A stretch of 64,000 bases of DNA from Symbiodinium natans (taxonomy: Eukaryota > Sar > Dinophyceae > Suessiales > Symbiodiniaceae), in NCBI GenBank assembly GCA_905221605.1, contig CAJNDS010000957.1:733501-797500 (forward strand), read 5' to 3'. This document shows positions 35,842 to 48,369 of the stretch, in pieces. The position numbers and the translations under genes are program-made. Every line of letters starts with the position of its first letter. Position 1 is the stretch's first letter. A model generated the notes under the pieces. It was not told where the DNA came from and did no database searches. It saw only the letters and a list, made by a program, of their open reading frames with translations.

Positions 35842-37055
35842 ACTTGGCAACCACATGGTCCAGAGCTTCTCTAGAAGTGCGATCTCTTATCTTCACGAGC
35901 TTGCTCTAAAACGGTCTGCGGCATGCCGTAGCGCAGGTCGACACACTCTCGAAGAGCTTCTTGGGCAGCAGGGTAGCAGCCGAATTCTATAGCATCTGCA
36001 CCACGACATCGCGCTTTCGCAGGGCACCCTCGACTCGAGCCCGAGAATACCACCTGCTGGAACTGTAGATCCTTACCGAACGAAGCTGTGTAATTTAGGA
36101 AAGTGTAGAGCTGGCGCAAGCTGTGCAGTTGCAAAGCCGGAGAGTTCAGGTAACAAGACGGCGCGCTTCTACGCAAAGTCCATCTTCGGCGTTGCCCCCG
36201 GCACGAGCCGGCAAGAGCCGGCAAGAGATCTGGTGAGAGCTGAAAGAGTTTTGCTTGTGACTGGTCTGTGCGAAGTGGACAGCGCAGCAAAAACTCCGAG
36301 GAGACGACGCTGAGGGCTTGAGCTGGGATGTCCGAGGTGACAGGCAGGAGATGGCAGGAGTTGAGGAGCCGAACCCATTTTTGTGAAGATGTTTGGCTGC
36401 CCACCAGGGCGGAGAACTTCTACTCCGGCAGCTAGGGGGCCTGTCCTTGCCCCAGTAATGCAGCAAACAGTTGATGAGTTGATTCATGTTCAATGGTCGC
36501 CGCCTCGCCTTGTCCTTGAGGCAGACGGCTGATGGCCATCGCTCCCGAAATTGGAAGCTAAGCTCAATCCGCGACAAGTTTCGCAAGACCCGGCATCGTT
36601 TGCAATAGTCAGGTGCCAATTGCCAGTTTTGATTGAAGGGAAAATGGGGTGCGCTGCCCGAATCTTTCTGTTCTGCAACCTCACTGCGCTCACCATTCGT
36701 GACTCAGATGACATGATGACAGATACATTCCGATAGCAATGCCATGTGACAGTGATGTAGAGAGCGCCTCTAATGGATTTATAGGTGAACAAGTGAGCGC
36801 CTGAAATCAGGAACGGAGTGAATGCAAAAGACTCGGGCAAATGGAATACGTGAATGCCCATAAAATAACCACAATCCCTAGTAAAGACCTTTTCTTCCCA
36901 GCTTCTGGATTTTTCAGTCGTTCATTCGGGTATTTCGTAACGACTGACTGAATGAAATTGTGCCCCCAAAACTCTTTTTAACGGGACAAAAGGAAATTCA
37001 AAAAGCAAAGGCGTTTGAATTCGTCTGCTCTAAGGGCCCCAGGATGCTCAATAGG
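35842..37055. other. No confident gene
   Basis: Opposed frames at 35871-36404 (minus), 36146-36619 (minus) and 36487-36606 (plus, MFNGRRLALSLRQTADG) cannot be distinguished. No repeat is obvious. Confidence 0.35.
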
Positions 37056-37069
37056 GAAGTTTGAAGATC

Positions 37070-37265
37070 TGCTTTGCCAAAAGCCCCAAGATGCCCAATA
37101 GGGAAGTTCGAACATGAAAGGCCTTTGATTCTGGGGGGTTTCGCAGAGCGGACGACTTCAACTTCCATGTCACATCTTGAACCTCTCACAGAGCTGACGA
37201 TTTCGAAGGCCTTTTCCCCTTCGAACGTCCCTGTTTGGCATCTTGGGGCCTTTCGCACTTCCGAA
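37070..37265. repeat. Imperfect inverted repeat (foldback element)
   Basis: The left arm includes AAAGCCCCAAGATGCCCAAT and AGGGAAGTTCGAACATGAAAGG; the right arm is its diverged reverse complement (CCTTCGAACGTCCCTGTTTG then GCATCTTGGGGCCTTTCG). Arms are about 55 bp with about 70 bp between them. The two strands translate to near-identical KAPRC peptides, which confirms the symmetry. A third partial arm copy (GGGCCCCAGGATGCTCAATA) lies just outside at about 37035. No coding capacity. Confidence 0.8.
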
Positions 37266-38125
37266 AAGCACATCGGGACAGGCTTGCAAATTATTGCAGC
37301 TCTTTTCTACATTACATGGAATTGCGCTGCAAACAGGTTGCAATTGCGCACAACGCTAAACTCATAAACAATTATTTATTGCTTGGTGTTGTCCGGTGCA
37401 TCTTCGATCCGGATGCAAATGTGCTGTTCTTTCTTTAACGATGCCATGGTTTTTTTCTCACCCTGCTGCTTGACAGGTTCGTAGGGTTGGACAGATGCAG
37501 GTTTGATGTGGAAGTATTCGGTCTCTTGCTTCTTCTCGTGGCCACCTTCGCCGATCGCCGCTGTCGCAGGCTCCGAACTGACATGAAGCATATGGATGAT
37601 CAATAATACGTGTGTTTTATCGCAGGAAAAACACTTACTGCACATCTACGCGGGGCGATGATCTAAGCCCAGTCGCACACCCAGCCCACCCAAATGCAGC
37701 CTCAGAAGTAGCGCATCAAAACGGCACATTCTGAATGCGCTGGTTGGCTTCGCCATGGCGGGTGATGAAAAGGCAGGGGTCGCGAAGGGAGCTCGTCGGT
37801 GCGTGTTCCGACGAATCCCGGTGCGCAGGAGCCTACGCAGGAAGTCACGGTCCTGTCATGGAACCTTCTGCTGGATGACCTCATCTCCAATTTCATCCCG
37901 AGGACTTTGTAAAACCTGTTCAAGCTGCCAATGCCATGTTGAGACGGGTGTGAGCCAGGGAATCTCTGAAAAGGACGATGAAGGATCCGCCTGAAACGCT
38001 TCTGAAACAGGTCTTCAAGAAGGCGTCGCCAAACACACCTGCTCCGTTCAGGCTTACAGAAGTACAGTAGGCGAGCATGGTGCAACGCTTGTTTCTGCTT
38101 TCTTCTCTTTTCGTTGCCGGCACAG
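37266..38125. other. No confident gene
   Basis: A minus frame at 37376-37645 and opposed frames around 37702-38000 lack domains. Unassigned. Confidence 0.4.
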
Positions 38126-38985
38126 GGAGATCCGAAGAAGCAGTGGCGGGACCTAAAAGCGAGGATGAACGAGGACTCGCCACTGGAACTTGACGCTGTA
38201 TCAATGGAAAGCCATGGCAAGCCAAGTTTCGATTCTTATGGCCCTTATTCATGGACTTATGGCCCATGAAAACACAGCACTGCACGTGTTTCACACTACG
38301 GCACGGTGAGGAGTACAAGCCCTGGCACCAGATGAAAGAGCAAATCCGGGATCCGAGCGACGTTTCACAGAAGCTTCGGGCACTCTGGAGCCAGCCTGAT
38401 CTCACGACGTTGGAGGCCGGCCATGCCCTTGCCACCGCCTGTCTCTGGGTGTGTGTGTGTGTGTGTGTTTTTTCTCTCTTTGTCTCTCCCTCTGTCCATC
38501 TTTCTCTTCCTCCCTTCTCTCCCTTCTCTCCCTTCTCTCCCTTCTCTCCCTTCTCTCCCTCTCTCTCCCCCTCTCCCCCTCTCCCACTCTCTCTCTCTCT
38601 CTCTTCCTCTCTCTCTCTCTGTCTTTGTTTTCTTCTGCGTAGGGAAGAGCTAGCCGGCCTGTGCGCCAGGGCTGGGATCTTGGATCTCAGCAGGGCAAGG
38701 TGCGAGATGCTGTGACCTTGGAGAAGCACCTCACTTGCCTGGGTCTTCTGCAGAAGGAGCTTGGAGACAAGGCGCTTGGAGTCAAAAACCTCACTGAATT
38801 CTCGAACATGGGTTCAACCAAAAAACTGGGCTACGTGGTGCTGGTACATACGCGCCCCCCCCCCCCCCCGGCTATTTCAGGACTTGGCGCGGCGGGTCTA
38901 CGACGTGATCGCAGAAGAGAACGAGCACCGGACCTGGGCAGCCCGGCGGCCCACCCCTATTCGCCCTATATTTCTCTCAAAGTCA
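38126..38985 (+). CDS. Possible 5' exons of the EEP gene
   Basis: Three coding-like stretches precede the recognisable EEP domain. 38126-38216 (AG|G, GC donor) reads DPKKQWRDLKARMNEDSPLE. About 38694-38771 (AG|G) reads VRDAVTLEKHLTCLGLLQKE. 38881 onward, after a C-run and TATTTCAG|G, reads DLARRVYDVIAEENEHRTWA. They are in the right order and strand, but phases do not yet join, so some exons are missing or misplaced. The content is helical and charged, with no domain. They could be a separate short gene. Confidence 0.4.
38445..38625. repeat. GT run followed by CTCTCCCTT / CT microsatellite
   Basis: A short GT repeat, then a CTTCTCTCC nonamer-like repeat and pure CT. It lies between two coding-like exons, presumably in an intron. 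Confidence 0.9.
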
Positions 38986-39051
38986 AGCCATTTTAAATGC
39001 ACCAAAGAGCAAATGAAAAGAGTAGAATAGAAAATGGAAGAATGGATCAAG

Positions 39052-39894
39052 GTGGCCACTGCAATGGGCCCTCCACCTCTGAATGTGACCCAAGTCACCA
39101 AGGAGAAGAGAATGCCAAAGATTTTGGATCGGATCGCTGCAGAGGCGCCGGATCTCGTGGCATTTCAAGAGTATGAGCCTTGGCGGCTTCTTGGAGCTCT
39201 CCACTTGCCAGCGAAGCAGGGACCGACCGGAACCTGTAAGGACATGCATCGGCTCAAGGCCAAGAAGCGCGAGTTCCATGAGCACATGCGCGACAGGGGA
39301 TACGAAGGCAATGGCACTTAACCATGGACACGCCGTTATGACTTCCATATGCCACCTGAAACCCCAAGTCCCTGCAAGCACAGGTGCGCAGCTCCTTTGC
39401 CCAGGGCAGGAAAGGGCTGGTATTGCGCCTCGGATGCCATTCTTGGGGTCTTGTTTCTGCCGTGCAACCACTTTACAGTGCCCTTTCAAATCCGCTCACA
39501 GGGCATCTTTTGGAAGCGGGAGTTCTCCACCAAAGCTGTGCAGCAGCAGATCGCGCGCGGGCTGGAGGCAGGGGTGCTGGAAAGCGAAGCTCGGCTCAAA
39601 CATGGAAAACCAGGAAGACCCAACCCTGCTCATCCCTGCTCTCAACCTTCTAGAAAACTCTTTGAGGAGCTCTGGAAGGGAGGAAGAGCCCTCGCGGAGC
39701 TTGCCGACTCCGACTATGCCGACACCTACGGACCAGCCGGGACCAGGGTGGAAGTCAAGGAGAGACGGAGTCCCGATGAAGCGTTGAAAAGCTCAGCCTT
39801 TCTTCCTCGCTTTTCTGTCTGTATAAAGATTTTTGTTTATCTCTCCCTCTCTCTCCCTCTCTCTCCCTCTCCCTCTCTCTCTCTCTCTCTCCCT

Positions 39895-39941
<47 letters not shown>

Positions 39942-42900
39942 CCAGGACTTAGATCATCTAGAGTTTCAGACCCCACCTAGAAGATGTCACTTACCACGTG
40001 AGTACTAGTAGTTTGTTGGGGTGGTAGCTAAGGAGAGACCGGGTCCCGCAGTGAAGCTGAAGCAACTCTGCGTCCATGAGAATATGGGTGTGTACTTTCT
40101 CATAGTTTTGCCATGTTTCAGAATAAGGAACAAGCTTGGAAGACTTTCAACAAGTTCCCCATCCTTTCCTGCCAGGATTCTATGACCCCCTCGCTTGCCA
40201 TGCAGGAGCTCCGCAGGGATGGCACAGCCCTCGTGGTGGTCCTCCACAGTGACAAAGAGGCCGTGATCCCACGAGACAAGCTCAAGGCCCCTCCCTGCAA
40301 AGCGCGTAAGGAAGTCTCTCGATGCGCTCAGAAAGCTGAGGAGAAGACCCAGAACGAGCTGAAGGAAAAGAGCATCGGGAACCTGGACTTGCAGGAGCAT
40401 TCAGCATCGCTGGGATCCGGTGAGGGTCCCGCAAGGATAGCCCTTGGAAATATCCAATATGGCTCTGAGCGTTGGTTCCATGATGCAATCTTAGCGAAAT
40501 ATGTGCGAGCAATGTTGCTTTCTGCGGCCCTCAAGCCATGAAGGAGCGGGGCGATGGCAAGCTCATGAAGACCATGGACCGGCGAAGCCTGGGCTTTGTC
40601 CGGCTCCAGATCCGCGGGCCTGGGGGGGGGGGGGGGTGCCAAAAGGGAGGGCTTTTCTTGTCGGATGTTTAGGGCGCCTCGAGTGCGCTGTTACAGGCGT
40701 ATGTTGGGATCCCCAGGCTGGCACAAGCGGCCAGTAGTGGTAATTCAAAGGGAGGAAGTCGGAAGTCGGGGTCGCCGTCACCAGGCAGCCTCTGCTCTTC
40801 TGCACGACTCATTTGATGACCGCCAGCCGGGATCTTTCGGGCCGCGTCCGGACCGACGCTCCGACCGCAGAATCCCTCTAAAGGAGTAGGAAGCATCGTC
40901 TGAATAACGTGTGCTGAACTATTCATACAGGCCATTCGTACCGAATGCTCGTATTTGGCGGGTGCATAATTCTTAAGGGGGGTCCCTAGAAGCTGCGAGC
41001 GGATGTGCAGGGTTGGTGCTACAAGCTAAAGTTTACACTGCACTAAAATAGCCTCATAATCATAGGACCCTATGAGACAGAGCATCTCGAGGAAGAGCTC
41101 TGCAGCATCAACGCCCTCATGAGCCGCTCGGCGCAGCTTGGAGCCAGCACTGAAATCGAACAGCCCAACAAAGTTCTTCAATTGTCGTGCATCGCGACCA
41201 GCAGCAGGTCTGCTCAGTCGATGTGAGAGCCTTAGGTGATCTGGTGAATCCAGATGAAGCTGTCATCCTCTGCGGGGATTTCAATATCAATAGCCGCGGG
41301 AATGCGCACGACTTCATCTGGACCAAGAAGTTCCTGAAGGGTGCTGCTTGGCATTACTTGGCCAAAAGCTTGGCAGTCTCGACAGCATTTTGAAGCAACA
41401 CGTGGCTTGTGCAGCCATGCTGGAGATGCTGCTGCAGCAGCATCTTCTGCAGCAGAACGCACAGGCATGCAGTCGCTGCAACTCCTGTTCTAGTAGCCGA
41501 TCGACTTAAGACACTTTTTTTCGAGATGGATGCAAGAATACGTCCATAATGATCATTATTCCGCTGCCAAAAGGAGAAAGACGTCGAAAAGGACCATTTC
41601 GTGAAGGCCCAGCGGCCCAGCGTCCAGTGGCTCGCCATGTCGCAATGTGGTTGCAACATGTCGCAGGTCTTGCACGAGTTCTCCTCCATCAGCTTCGAGC
41701 CTCACAAGCCGCCTGACAAGAGGGCCCTTGAACTGGAAGCTGTGCCATGCCCTGCCACATCCTGCCACTGAAGCACACTTATGCAGCATGGAACAGAGCT
41801 GCAGCCTCCCACAACACTGTTGAAGAATTCGCAGATTCGGCCTCAGCACTCAAGGCAAGAATCTGACTACCTCAGCTACGTTGCAGGAAGCCATTAAAAG
41901 AAAAACAAAAAAACTCTGGATGTGCCTGGAGCAGAGGATCCGCAGCAAGACCATTGGAGAGGTGCAGGCCGTCTGCCTATTTTGGGACTTGGGTCTTGCC
42001 AGGCAGGTGTAACATGATGTATTGGCATGTATGCCCAATGTATGCAGGACCGTGAGGGAAGCATGAGGGGTTTGTCGGGGCAACTTCTCTTTTCAGGAAA
42101 GGGTGGATTTGGATAAATGGACACAGATGGACGCAACAAGGGCTTCCCGATGGTTTCATTTCCGGTTAAGAATGGCAAGAGCTTCATTAGCTGTGCCCGA
42201 TCAACGTGCAGGAGATAGACAGCAATGGTGACGCGCTTATCAAGTTTGAGAGCAACGGTGACGATCTGGGCCGCCTAGAAGCTTGGCCAAGTCGCACTTA
42301 TATGACATAGCAGAAGAAGGCTTAGGGGCTCATCAGTCTTGATGCGGGGCCGGGACCCGAGCGATGAAAAGCCAAACAAGCAATGAAAAGGACCACCTAG
42401 CAAAGGGCTGTGTTTGTACCAAGTCTGTATGAGCTGGAAAGCATGGTGCAGACGATGCTTTGCGAAGCCCGAGCGAACCAGACCTGAGCAGGAATCTAGT
42501 CTACAGGCAAATTGGGGATCGGGCTTTGTTGTCAGTTCGATTGGAAAACGATAAGGCGACTGCCCAAAGTTATTTGGCTGAAGCATTTGCCATGTCCGTT
42601 GCCCTCTTGCTATCGTAGCACAGCACTCATACCACACCATCTAAGAAGAATTTGGAGGTTCTGGGGGAGCTCGTCCTCCAGATAGACCCTTGCACTCAGG
42701 AGTGGGTCTCCCAGAAGGACTTCAAGAACATGCGGTCCCTGGCCAGGGACCTACCTGGACCTATCTCTGCCACATGGGTGGATTTGGCATGTCTCAGAAA
42801 GCCATGAAGCGAGTTTGCACACGGCTGAAGGACCACACAGGCTACGAGAAGCACGGCGAGGAGCTGCGCACGCTGCACCGGAGACACGTGAGTATAAGTG

Positions 42901-43526
42901 TAATTTGAGTGTCATCGCTCAAGCCATGTCATGTGCTCATATAGGTTGCGAAAGGAGCGCCGTTTCGTATGGGAGCGGTCAGATGGGCGTGAGCTGAAGA
43001 TGCGGGACGCCTACGACGATATCTACGGATCGAATGATGCCTCCTCAACGATCACAGGCACCGTGCTGTAAACCTGTTGGAGTCAAAGAGCAGAAACAGC
43101 TCTCCCTGCCAGGCATGCGGGAGGAGACCATTGATTATGTGTTCTATGACCAGGACAGCTACCGTCCCAGAGTGGGAAAAAGGATCCATTTTTTGTCAGA
43201 CGTTCTCGGCACTGTGAGCCGGAGAATGCTCCATGCGCCAGGATATGCTGCGCCTCAAGAAGAAGAGCCCCCTGAAGTGCCTTGGGGTCATGCCAAACGA
43301 CCAGGCAGATGCTGTGGAGTGGCCTTGTGTCAGCCGGAATGTTCCGCTTGAAGTAAACTTAAGTAAACTGCTTCGGGTCGAGACGCAGGAGCCCTCAGAC
43401 CACATCCCACTGGTCGTGACTTTCGCCCTGCCCAGCGTAGAGGCTCCGAGTCGCCATGGGTATAGGGGTATGGAATTATGGAATCGGAACATCTTCGTTC
43501 CAAAAGAGCAGATCCGAGTGTTATAG
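39052..43526 (+). CDS. Endonuclease/exonuclease/phosphatase (EEP) superfamily protein, multi-exon
   Basis: Predicted metal-dependent phosphodiesterase of the EEP fold (the family of CCR4-type deadenylases, nocturnin, APE1-type nucleases and sphingomyelinases). Exon 39052-39174 carries ILDRIAAEAPDLVAFQEYE, the first EEP motif with the metal-binding Glu. 39241-39307 reads EFHEHMRDRGYEG. About 39479-39600 reads GIFWKREF. 40176-40286 has GTALVVVLHSD. About 40545-40617 has MDRRSLGFVRL. About 41068-41150 has HLEEELCSINALM. 41236-41340 has VILCGDFNINSRGNAHDFI, the Asp/Asn motif. 42658-42747 and 42831-42887 form an insert, then 42955-43062 (LKMRDAYDDIYGSNDASSTI), 43124-43171 (ETIDYVFYDQDSY), 43242-43349 and the last exon 43389-43526 with SDHIPLVVTF, the Asp-His catalytic motif. 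The last six exons are all phase 0 and begin after AG|G; donors include GT, GC and GA. All four core motifs are intact, so activity is likely. Substrate cannot be told; order and IDYVFY/SDHIPL favour the CCR4/nocturnin side over APE1. Confidence 0.85.
39838..39940. repeat. CT / CTCCCT microsatellite in an EEP intron
   Basis: A CT-rich simple repeat of about 100 bp between the GIFWKREF exon and the 40176 exon. Confidence 0.9.
40621..40637. repeat. Poly-G tract at an exon edge
   Basis: A run of about 15 G immediately after the coding stretch ending VRLQIRG, so within or at the border of the following intron. Confidence 0.85.
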
Positions 43527-44646
43527 CAGATCGTTTGAGGCTGCAGCTTTCTCTTTTGAAGTGTTGAAGTTCCCGGCGTCATGATTGTGGATAGTATTGC
43601 AACGCAGCAATTGTCGAAATTCCTGGACTTTGCAATTTGGACTCGCGGAAAACAAAACATCTTGAAACTAGAGTACAGACTTATCTTCTACTTTGTCGAG
43701 TCTTCTGTTTTGAAGTCTCGACTTGCCATAACATGTTAAAAATGCATTTGCAAGTGTCATTGTTTGCATAAGGTTTCCGAGCTTCATAAATCTACTTTTT
43801 CGGACTTCTTCCCCGGAAATCCATCACATTTTTGAAAATTGACAATGCTGACGCAATCGTCATGCGCTGGGCCGCTGGGATTACATCTGTAGTTTGTGTT
43901 TGGCTTGGCCTCTGCCCGTTTCAGTCTGCGCTTTGTACCTCGAATTTGGTTTTCATTGCCCGTTTTGATATCTGTAGCGCTGCAAAAGAGCTGCTGTGGG
44001 CGATCTCGAGTTCAAGTGAGATGTGGAAACAACGACAACGAAGACTGTCGGTGCGTGATTTTCCCGACCCCTGCAAGCTTGAACAAGTGCTGTTCTGCTG
44101 TGCCCACCTGCCACAAGTTTTGACAATCACAGCAGGGCGGTTTGTGACCATAAGCTGCGCTGGATCACAGCAAAAACACACATGCAAAGATTGTTCTCGA
44201 ATTCCAATGATTCCCATGTGGTGCCGAAACGTTGCGTACACCACGTACGCCGATCATTTCTTGGAAGATTTGTGCACGCTCAGGAAAAGGGTTGCTGCTG
44301 CCTTGATCAGGTCCAGCTGCACGAAGGCCTGCGAAGATTGGAACACCATCTCTCGACTCTCCTTCACGAAGGTCCCGTCTTTGGGTTGTCGGGAGCCGTC
44401 TATAAAGGTTTGTGCTTGTGCCTTTTTTTCAAGCTCGAAAACCCCGGGTGTAGACAGCCAGCTCTCCCTACGACGGCCAGGGAAAGCTGGACAGAAGCTG
44501 GCGATAGAAGTGCTCCTCCCTCTTATGCAGGCATCTCCCAGCTGCTGCATGACTCTTGCGACAATGTGGTGCTTGCTTGCAGTGGAGATGGCTTGTTGGC
44601 TTAAGCTTCCTTCCGCTCATTTTTTGTACTTTGTTGTCCCCTGCAG

Positions 44647-46956
44647 GAGGCAGTAGAAGCCGCCAGAAAGCAGAGCCTGCGAAAATGGCTCCTCTCTGGA
44701 AGCGATGCTTTGGAGGCCAGGGATTGTTGTTTGTTGCCTGCCATTTTGAGAATCTGGCCATCAAAGGTCGCTTGATTTGTGAAGCCTTGTGCTTGAAACT
44801 TCCTTTTGTGCTCCACCACTGCAAACGAGCTGCCCCCCAAAACCGACAGCAGCCTGCAGCCTGAGGAGGAGAAAGGGGAGGTGTCGCCCAGGAGCTCCTG
44901 CGAGTTTTGGGCGGGTTCCTGCCTGCACTTGCTGACCAAGTGCCTCGGACAACTCATGACGGATCCGCTGTGCTGATTCGCATGATTCGCAGGAGGGCCA
45001 CCCTCATGCGAGCGCGGTCATTGAACCGCCTCAAGTTCCAAACGAATCCGGAGAAGCGCGGCCAAGTGGAGCCTTGGCCTGCAGCCGGGCCGTGGTCTGC
45101 CTCTGCCCTGTGTTTAAAGTTTAGCTCGTGTCTTCTTCCTGGTCAGTTTTTCGGTGAATGGCGTTTCGGGTATAGTTCCTCGTTCGGAGTGTAGCCTTGC
45201 TGCATCTCCGACTGTTTCGCTGGGCATCGATGGCCATTCTTGCCGGAGCCGTTCCAGTACAATTGCACCCAGCAGTCAAAGCACCCCTCACTTTGTGAGG
45301 TGTTTGCTCCACCCAGCATCGTAGATGGCAAGAACTTCTGCGTGCCTGCACACTTCGACTGGAAGTGTCTTGGGTGAGGTCAGTGCGCTACGCTGCGTGC
45401 AGTTTTTCAAAGGTACATTGTGTGAAGGCCTTACAAAGGATGTCGGTAGCGTCTGCGACTCAGGAAGTCCACGAAAGAGAACTACGTCCAGGAAATCAGG
45501 GGACAGGCGAAGATGCTCAGCTTGTGGAGGAAGTTAGGGCAGTACTCCCTCACCCACCCGCACCAGACTCCAAGCCCCGGCCTTTCCTCTGCAGAAGGTT
45601 TCGGATGAGAGCTACGCCGAAAAGTACCGCAGCTTCCGAAAGCAGTGCTCGGCCAAGCCAGAAGTCGAGCTTTGTTACGGCTTTGTTGCTTTGAGTCATC
45701 AAATGAGCCACGCCATGGCGACAAGGTGCGACCCTGAGTACCACGGGCTCTACAGACTGGACCGGCAGACATGGCAGGAGGGCAGCTTGTCCAGGGCCCA
45801 CCAAGGGGCCTGAAGAGCGCCTAGGGCCTATAGGGCTTGTGGTGAGACAACAAGGGTTTGAAGTTGTGGTAGAGGACGAGCAGATCGGCAAGCTGTTGAA
45901 AGATCAGATGGAAGAGAAGTCTCCTTGGCTGCTCTACACCTGTGGGCCCATGGGGGTTGGAAAGCTCCTAGCCCGCATCGCCTGCGCTTCATGGCCTGTT
46001 TTCAGGGTTTGCCATGACTATCCGTGCAAACAGAGAGAGAGTCGGAAGTCAAAAACGTCACCGAAGCTGCGAGAGCCGAAGCTTTGAGGAGCTTCACCCT
46101 GCAATGGCTCAACAATCGAGGCTATCTCAACATGCAGATACTCTGCGGCATTCGGTGCATTCAAAATTTCACATCATGACGAAGCGTGTTCAACAAAGGA
46201 AGCTGCAGTCTGCAGCAACAATCCGATGAAGTTCCGGGTGGGTTTTTCAACGCAGTTGTGTCTTGACACTTGCGGTTTTGCTTGTCAGGGCGAACATGGT
46301 GAAGATTGACCCGGATGCGATCAAGGAAATGATGCCAGAGTACTCGCTCTATCCCGACAAGTCCATGGCCGCAACTCATTGCCACCGAGAGCCGCATGCC
46401 TTAAAAGTTCAGCCAGGAGGACTTAGTCCGACTTGGTCCTACCTGCGAGCGTTACTAGATATCGCATGCTCGCACGGACTGCACTCACTCCACCAGGTCC
46501 GCCTACATGATGGAGATTGCACAAGCTGCTGCGATGCACAAGAACTTCAACGTCTGGGTGGATGGTTCCTTGGCACCACCATGCAATGCACCAGTGTTCG
46601 ACCGTGCTTTGAAGTCTCGCTCCCACCCCCAGGTTCGCTGAAGGATGCAGAGTGGTACGCCCAACAGTTCGAAAAGATTCGTTCGCCGCCCAGAAGTGCA
46701 AACGGCACAAGAAAAGCGGCTAACATGGCAAGCCCGCTAAGCTCTCACGAAATTCACGTTTTTGTTTCGCCGAAATTGGGCCTGGGCCTGCGCAAGCCGT
46801 CGCAGATATTTGCACCGAGGTTCGACATACCGGGACTACCACATTGCCATTTTCTACATCGATCCTCGCCTGCCTCGTGGATTTCGGGAAATGGTTGCAG
46901 TTCAACTCGGGCCTTCCGGACTTCAGCAGTGTCACCCGACGCTCCAGCAGAGATGA
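44647..46956 (+). CDS. P-loop kinase of the zeta-toxin fold, multi-exon (3' end uncertain)
   Basis: Exons with consistent signals: 44647-44715 (EAVEAARKQSLRKWLLSG, phase 0), 45598-45795 (66 codons, phase 0, LCYGFVALSHQMSHAMA), about 45806-45963 ending in the first half of the Walker A loop, 46089-46136 completing it, 46289 onward with VKIDPDAIKEMMPEY, 46497-46564 ending WVDG, 46633-46680 with DAEWYAQQFEKI, and 46820 onward with YRDYHIAIFYI. These are the ordered signatures of the zeta-toxin/UDP-GlcNAc-kinase-like domain: P-loop, IDPD substrate/Asp motif, (V/L)DGSL and the YxIAI strand. Introns split the P-loop between Gly and Lys and the DGSL motif, with GC, GA and GT donors, which rules out a recent bacterial insertion. 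In eukaryotes such domains are found in kinases of unknown substrate; bacterial relatives include toxins, but nothing here shows toxicity or an antitoxin partner. The N-terminal 150 or more residues are unassigned. A frame change at 45796-45805 needs either a one-base indel or a very short intron. A further open frame at about 44877-45116 may hold another exon. The C-terminus probably continues in an unlocated exon. Confidence 0.75.
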
Positions 46957-47429
46957 TACTCTAGCTTAAGATGCGCTCCGGCACCAAAGACACGCCAAGT
47001 CATCACAACACTTAGCATCCTTGCTGGCTCACAAATTGACCCCCGGCTACTCCTTAGTCCCTGAGTCCCAAACAGGGCGCCGATGAGCAGACCATCCTGT
47101 CACGCGTGAAGCAGCGGGCGGAGGGCCCGGATGGAAGGCCGAATGGCTACTAGCTCCAGTCCCCCCAACACTCGGTTCAGGGCTCCCCTTCAAGACCCTT
47201 TTGTTGGCCCCTTCTGTTGTTTTTGTTTTGCCATTCTTTTTCCCTACCTTCGGTGTGGGGTTGTTAGATTTTAAAATCAACTCTTCTCCTCGATTGGAAG
47301 TCTTCTCCTCGCCCGGTCTACTCTTAGAGACTCCCTGGAGTGCCCAACCCCAGAGACTCCCTGGAGTGCCCAACACACTCCCGGGAGTGCCCAAATCCAA
47401 ATCCCCAAGGTGGGGATGTTCGAAGTATG

Positions 47430-47437
47430 TTTTTTTT

Positions 47438-47478
<41 letters not shown>
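47430..47478. repeat. Poly-T joined to poly-G
   Basis: About 18 T followed directly by about 31 G. Length is likely unreliable in any assembly. Confidence 0.9.
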
Positions 47479-48348
47479 CTCTATTTTGTCTTAGAAGCAG
47501 AGGGAAATTGTGTGTTTTATCCCTCAGTTTTCTCTTGATTTTAGTAGGAAAACCTCTATCTTAGACCAAGAAAGGAAGGAAGGCAGAAAGGATGCTGTCA
47601 GAACTGCCGATTTCTTAGCGACACAGCTTAATGTCTCGGAATGTGTCGTCTGTGTCATCAACCTTCAAACCCTGAGCAGCGAAAACATGAGAACGCAACA
47701 CATGACGTGCGAAGGGTAGGTGACTAGCTTCATGTTCTCCATTGCAGCCTGCAGAGAAACTGTTTTGTCAACTTTTTTCTGTGTGGCGGTGTTGTTGTTC
47801 GTTGTCGAGCCGAGGACATCTTGCATGCCACTCTGCACGCACCATTCTTGTGTATGGGCTGCAAACGAACGCCCGACAAGCTTTCAAAAGCAATCGCTGC
47901 AACCATGAAATCATTGCCAAAACCGTGTCCCAGGCTCCACGGCCATCAAGTCCCAAGTTGAAACCAACCCTTCCTGAACTGCGCAAGGAACGGAAACCCT
48001 GAGGCCCGAACACCCTGAAATTCTGGTCTGTCCCTGCGGTTGATGTTGAGTTGTTTTTCCTCGCCTGGTCCTCGAGGTCCGTGCCAGATGAGCTTGTCCG
48101 ACGTTCCATGGCCTCCATGGCGACTTCGCCCGGCAACGGTAAGCAAAGTAGGTAAGGGCAGCCATGTTGGCAGGTATTTGTTGGCTTCAGGCTTTTAGCA
48201 AATGGTGCAAATTCGGCTATGAGGCACGGTGTAGCCAGTGTAGCTTCTTGTGCAGTAATTGTAAACGCTTGCGCGCGCCGCCTCGGCAGCCGCGCCGGCC
48301 CACGAACAGGAAAGGAGGTTTCTGGGAAGGCCTCAACAAAGGGGGGCC

Positions 48349-48369
48349 GGGGGGGGGGGGGGGGGGGGG
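48349..48369. repeat. Poly-G tract
   Basis: A run of about 21 G preceded by GGGGGGCC. Confidence 0.9.
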
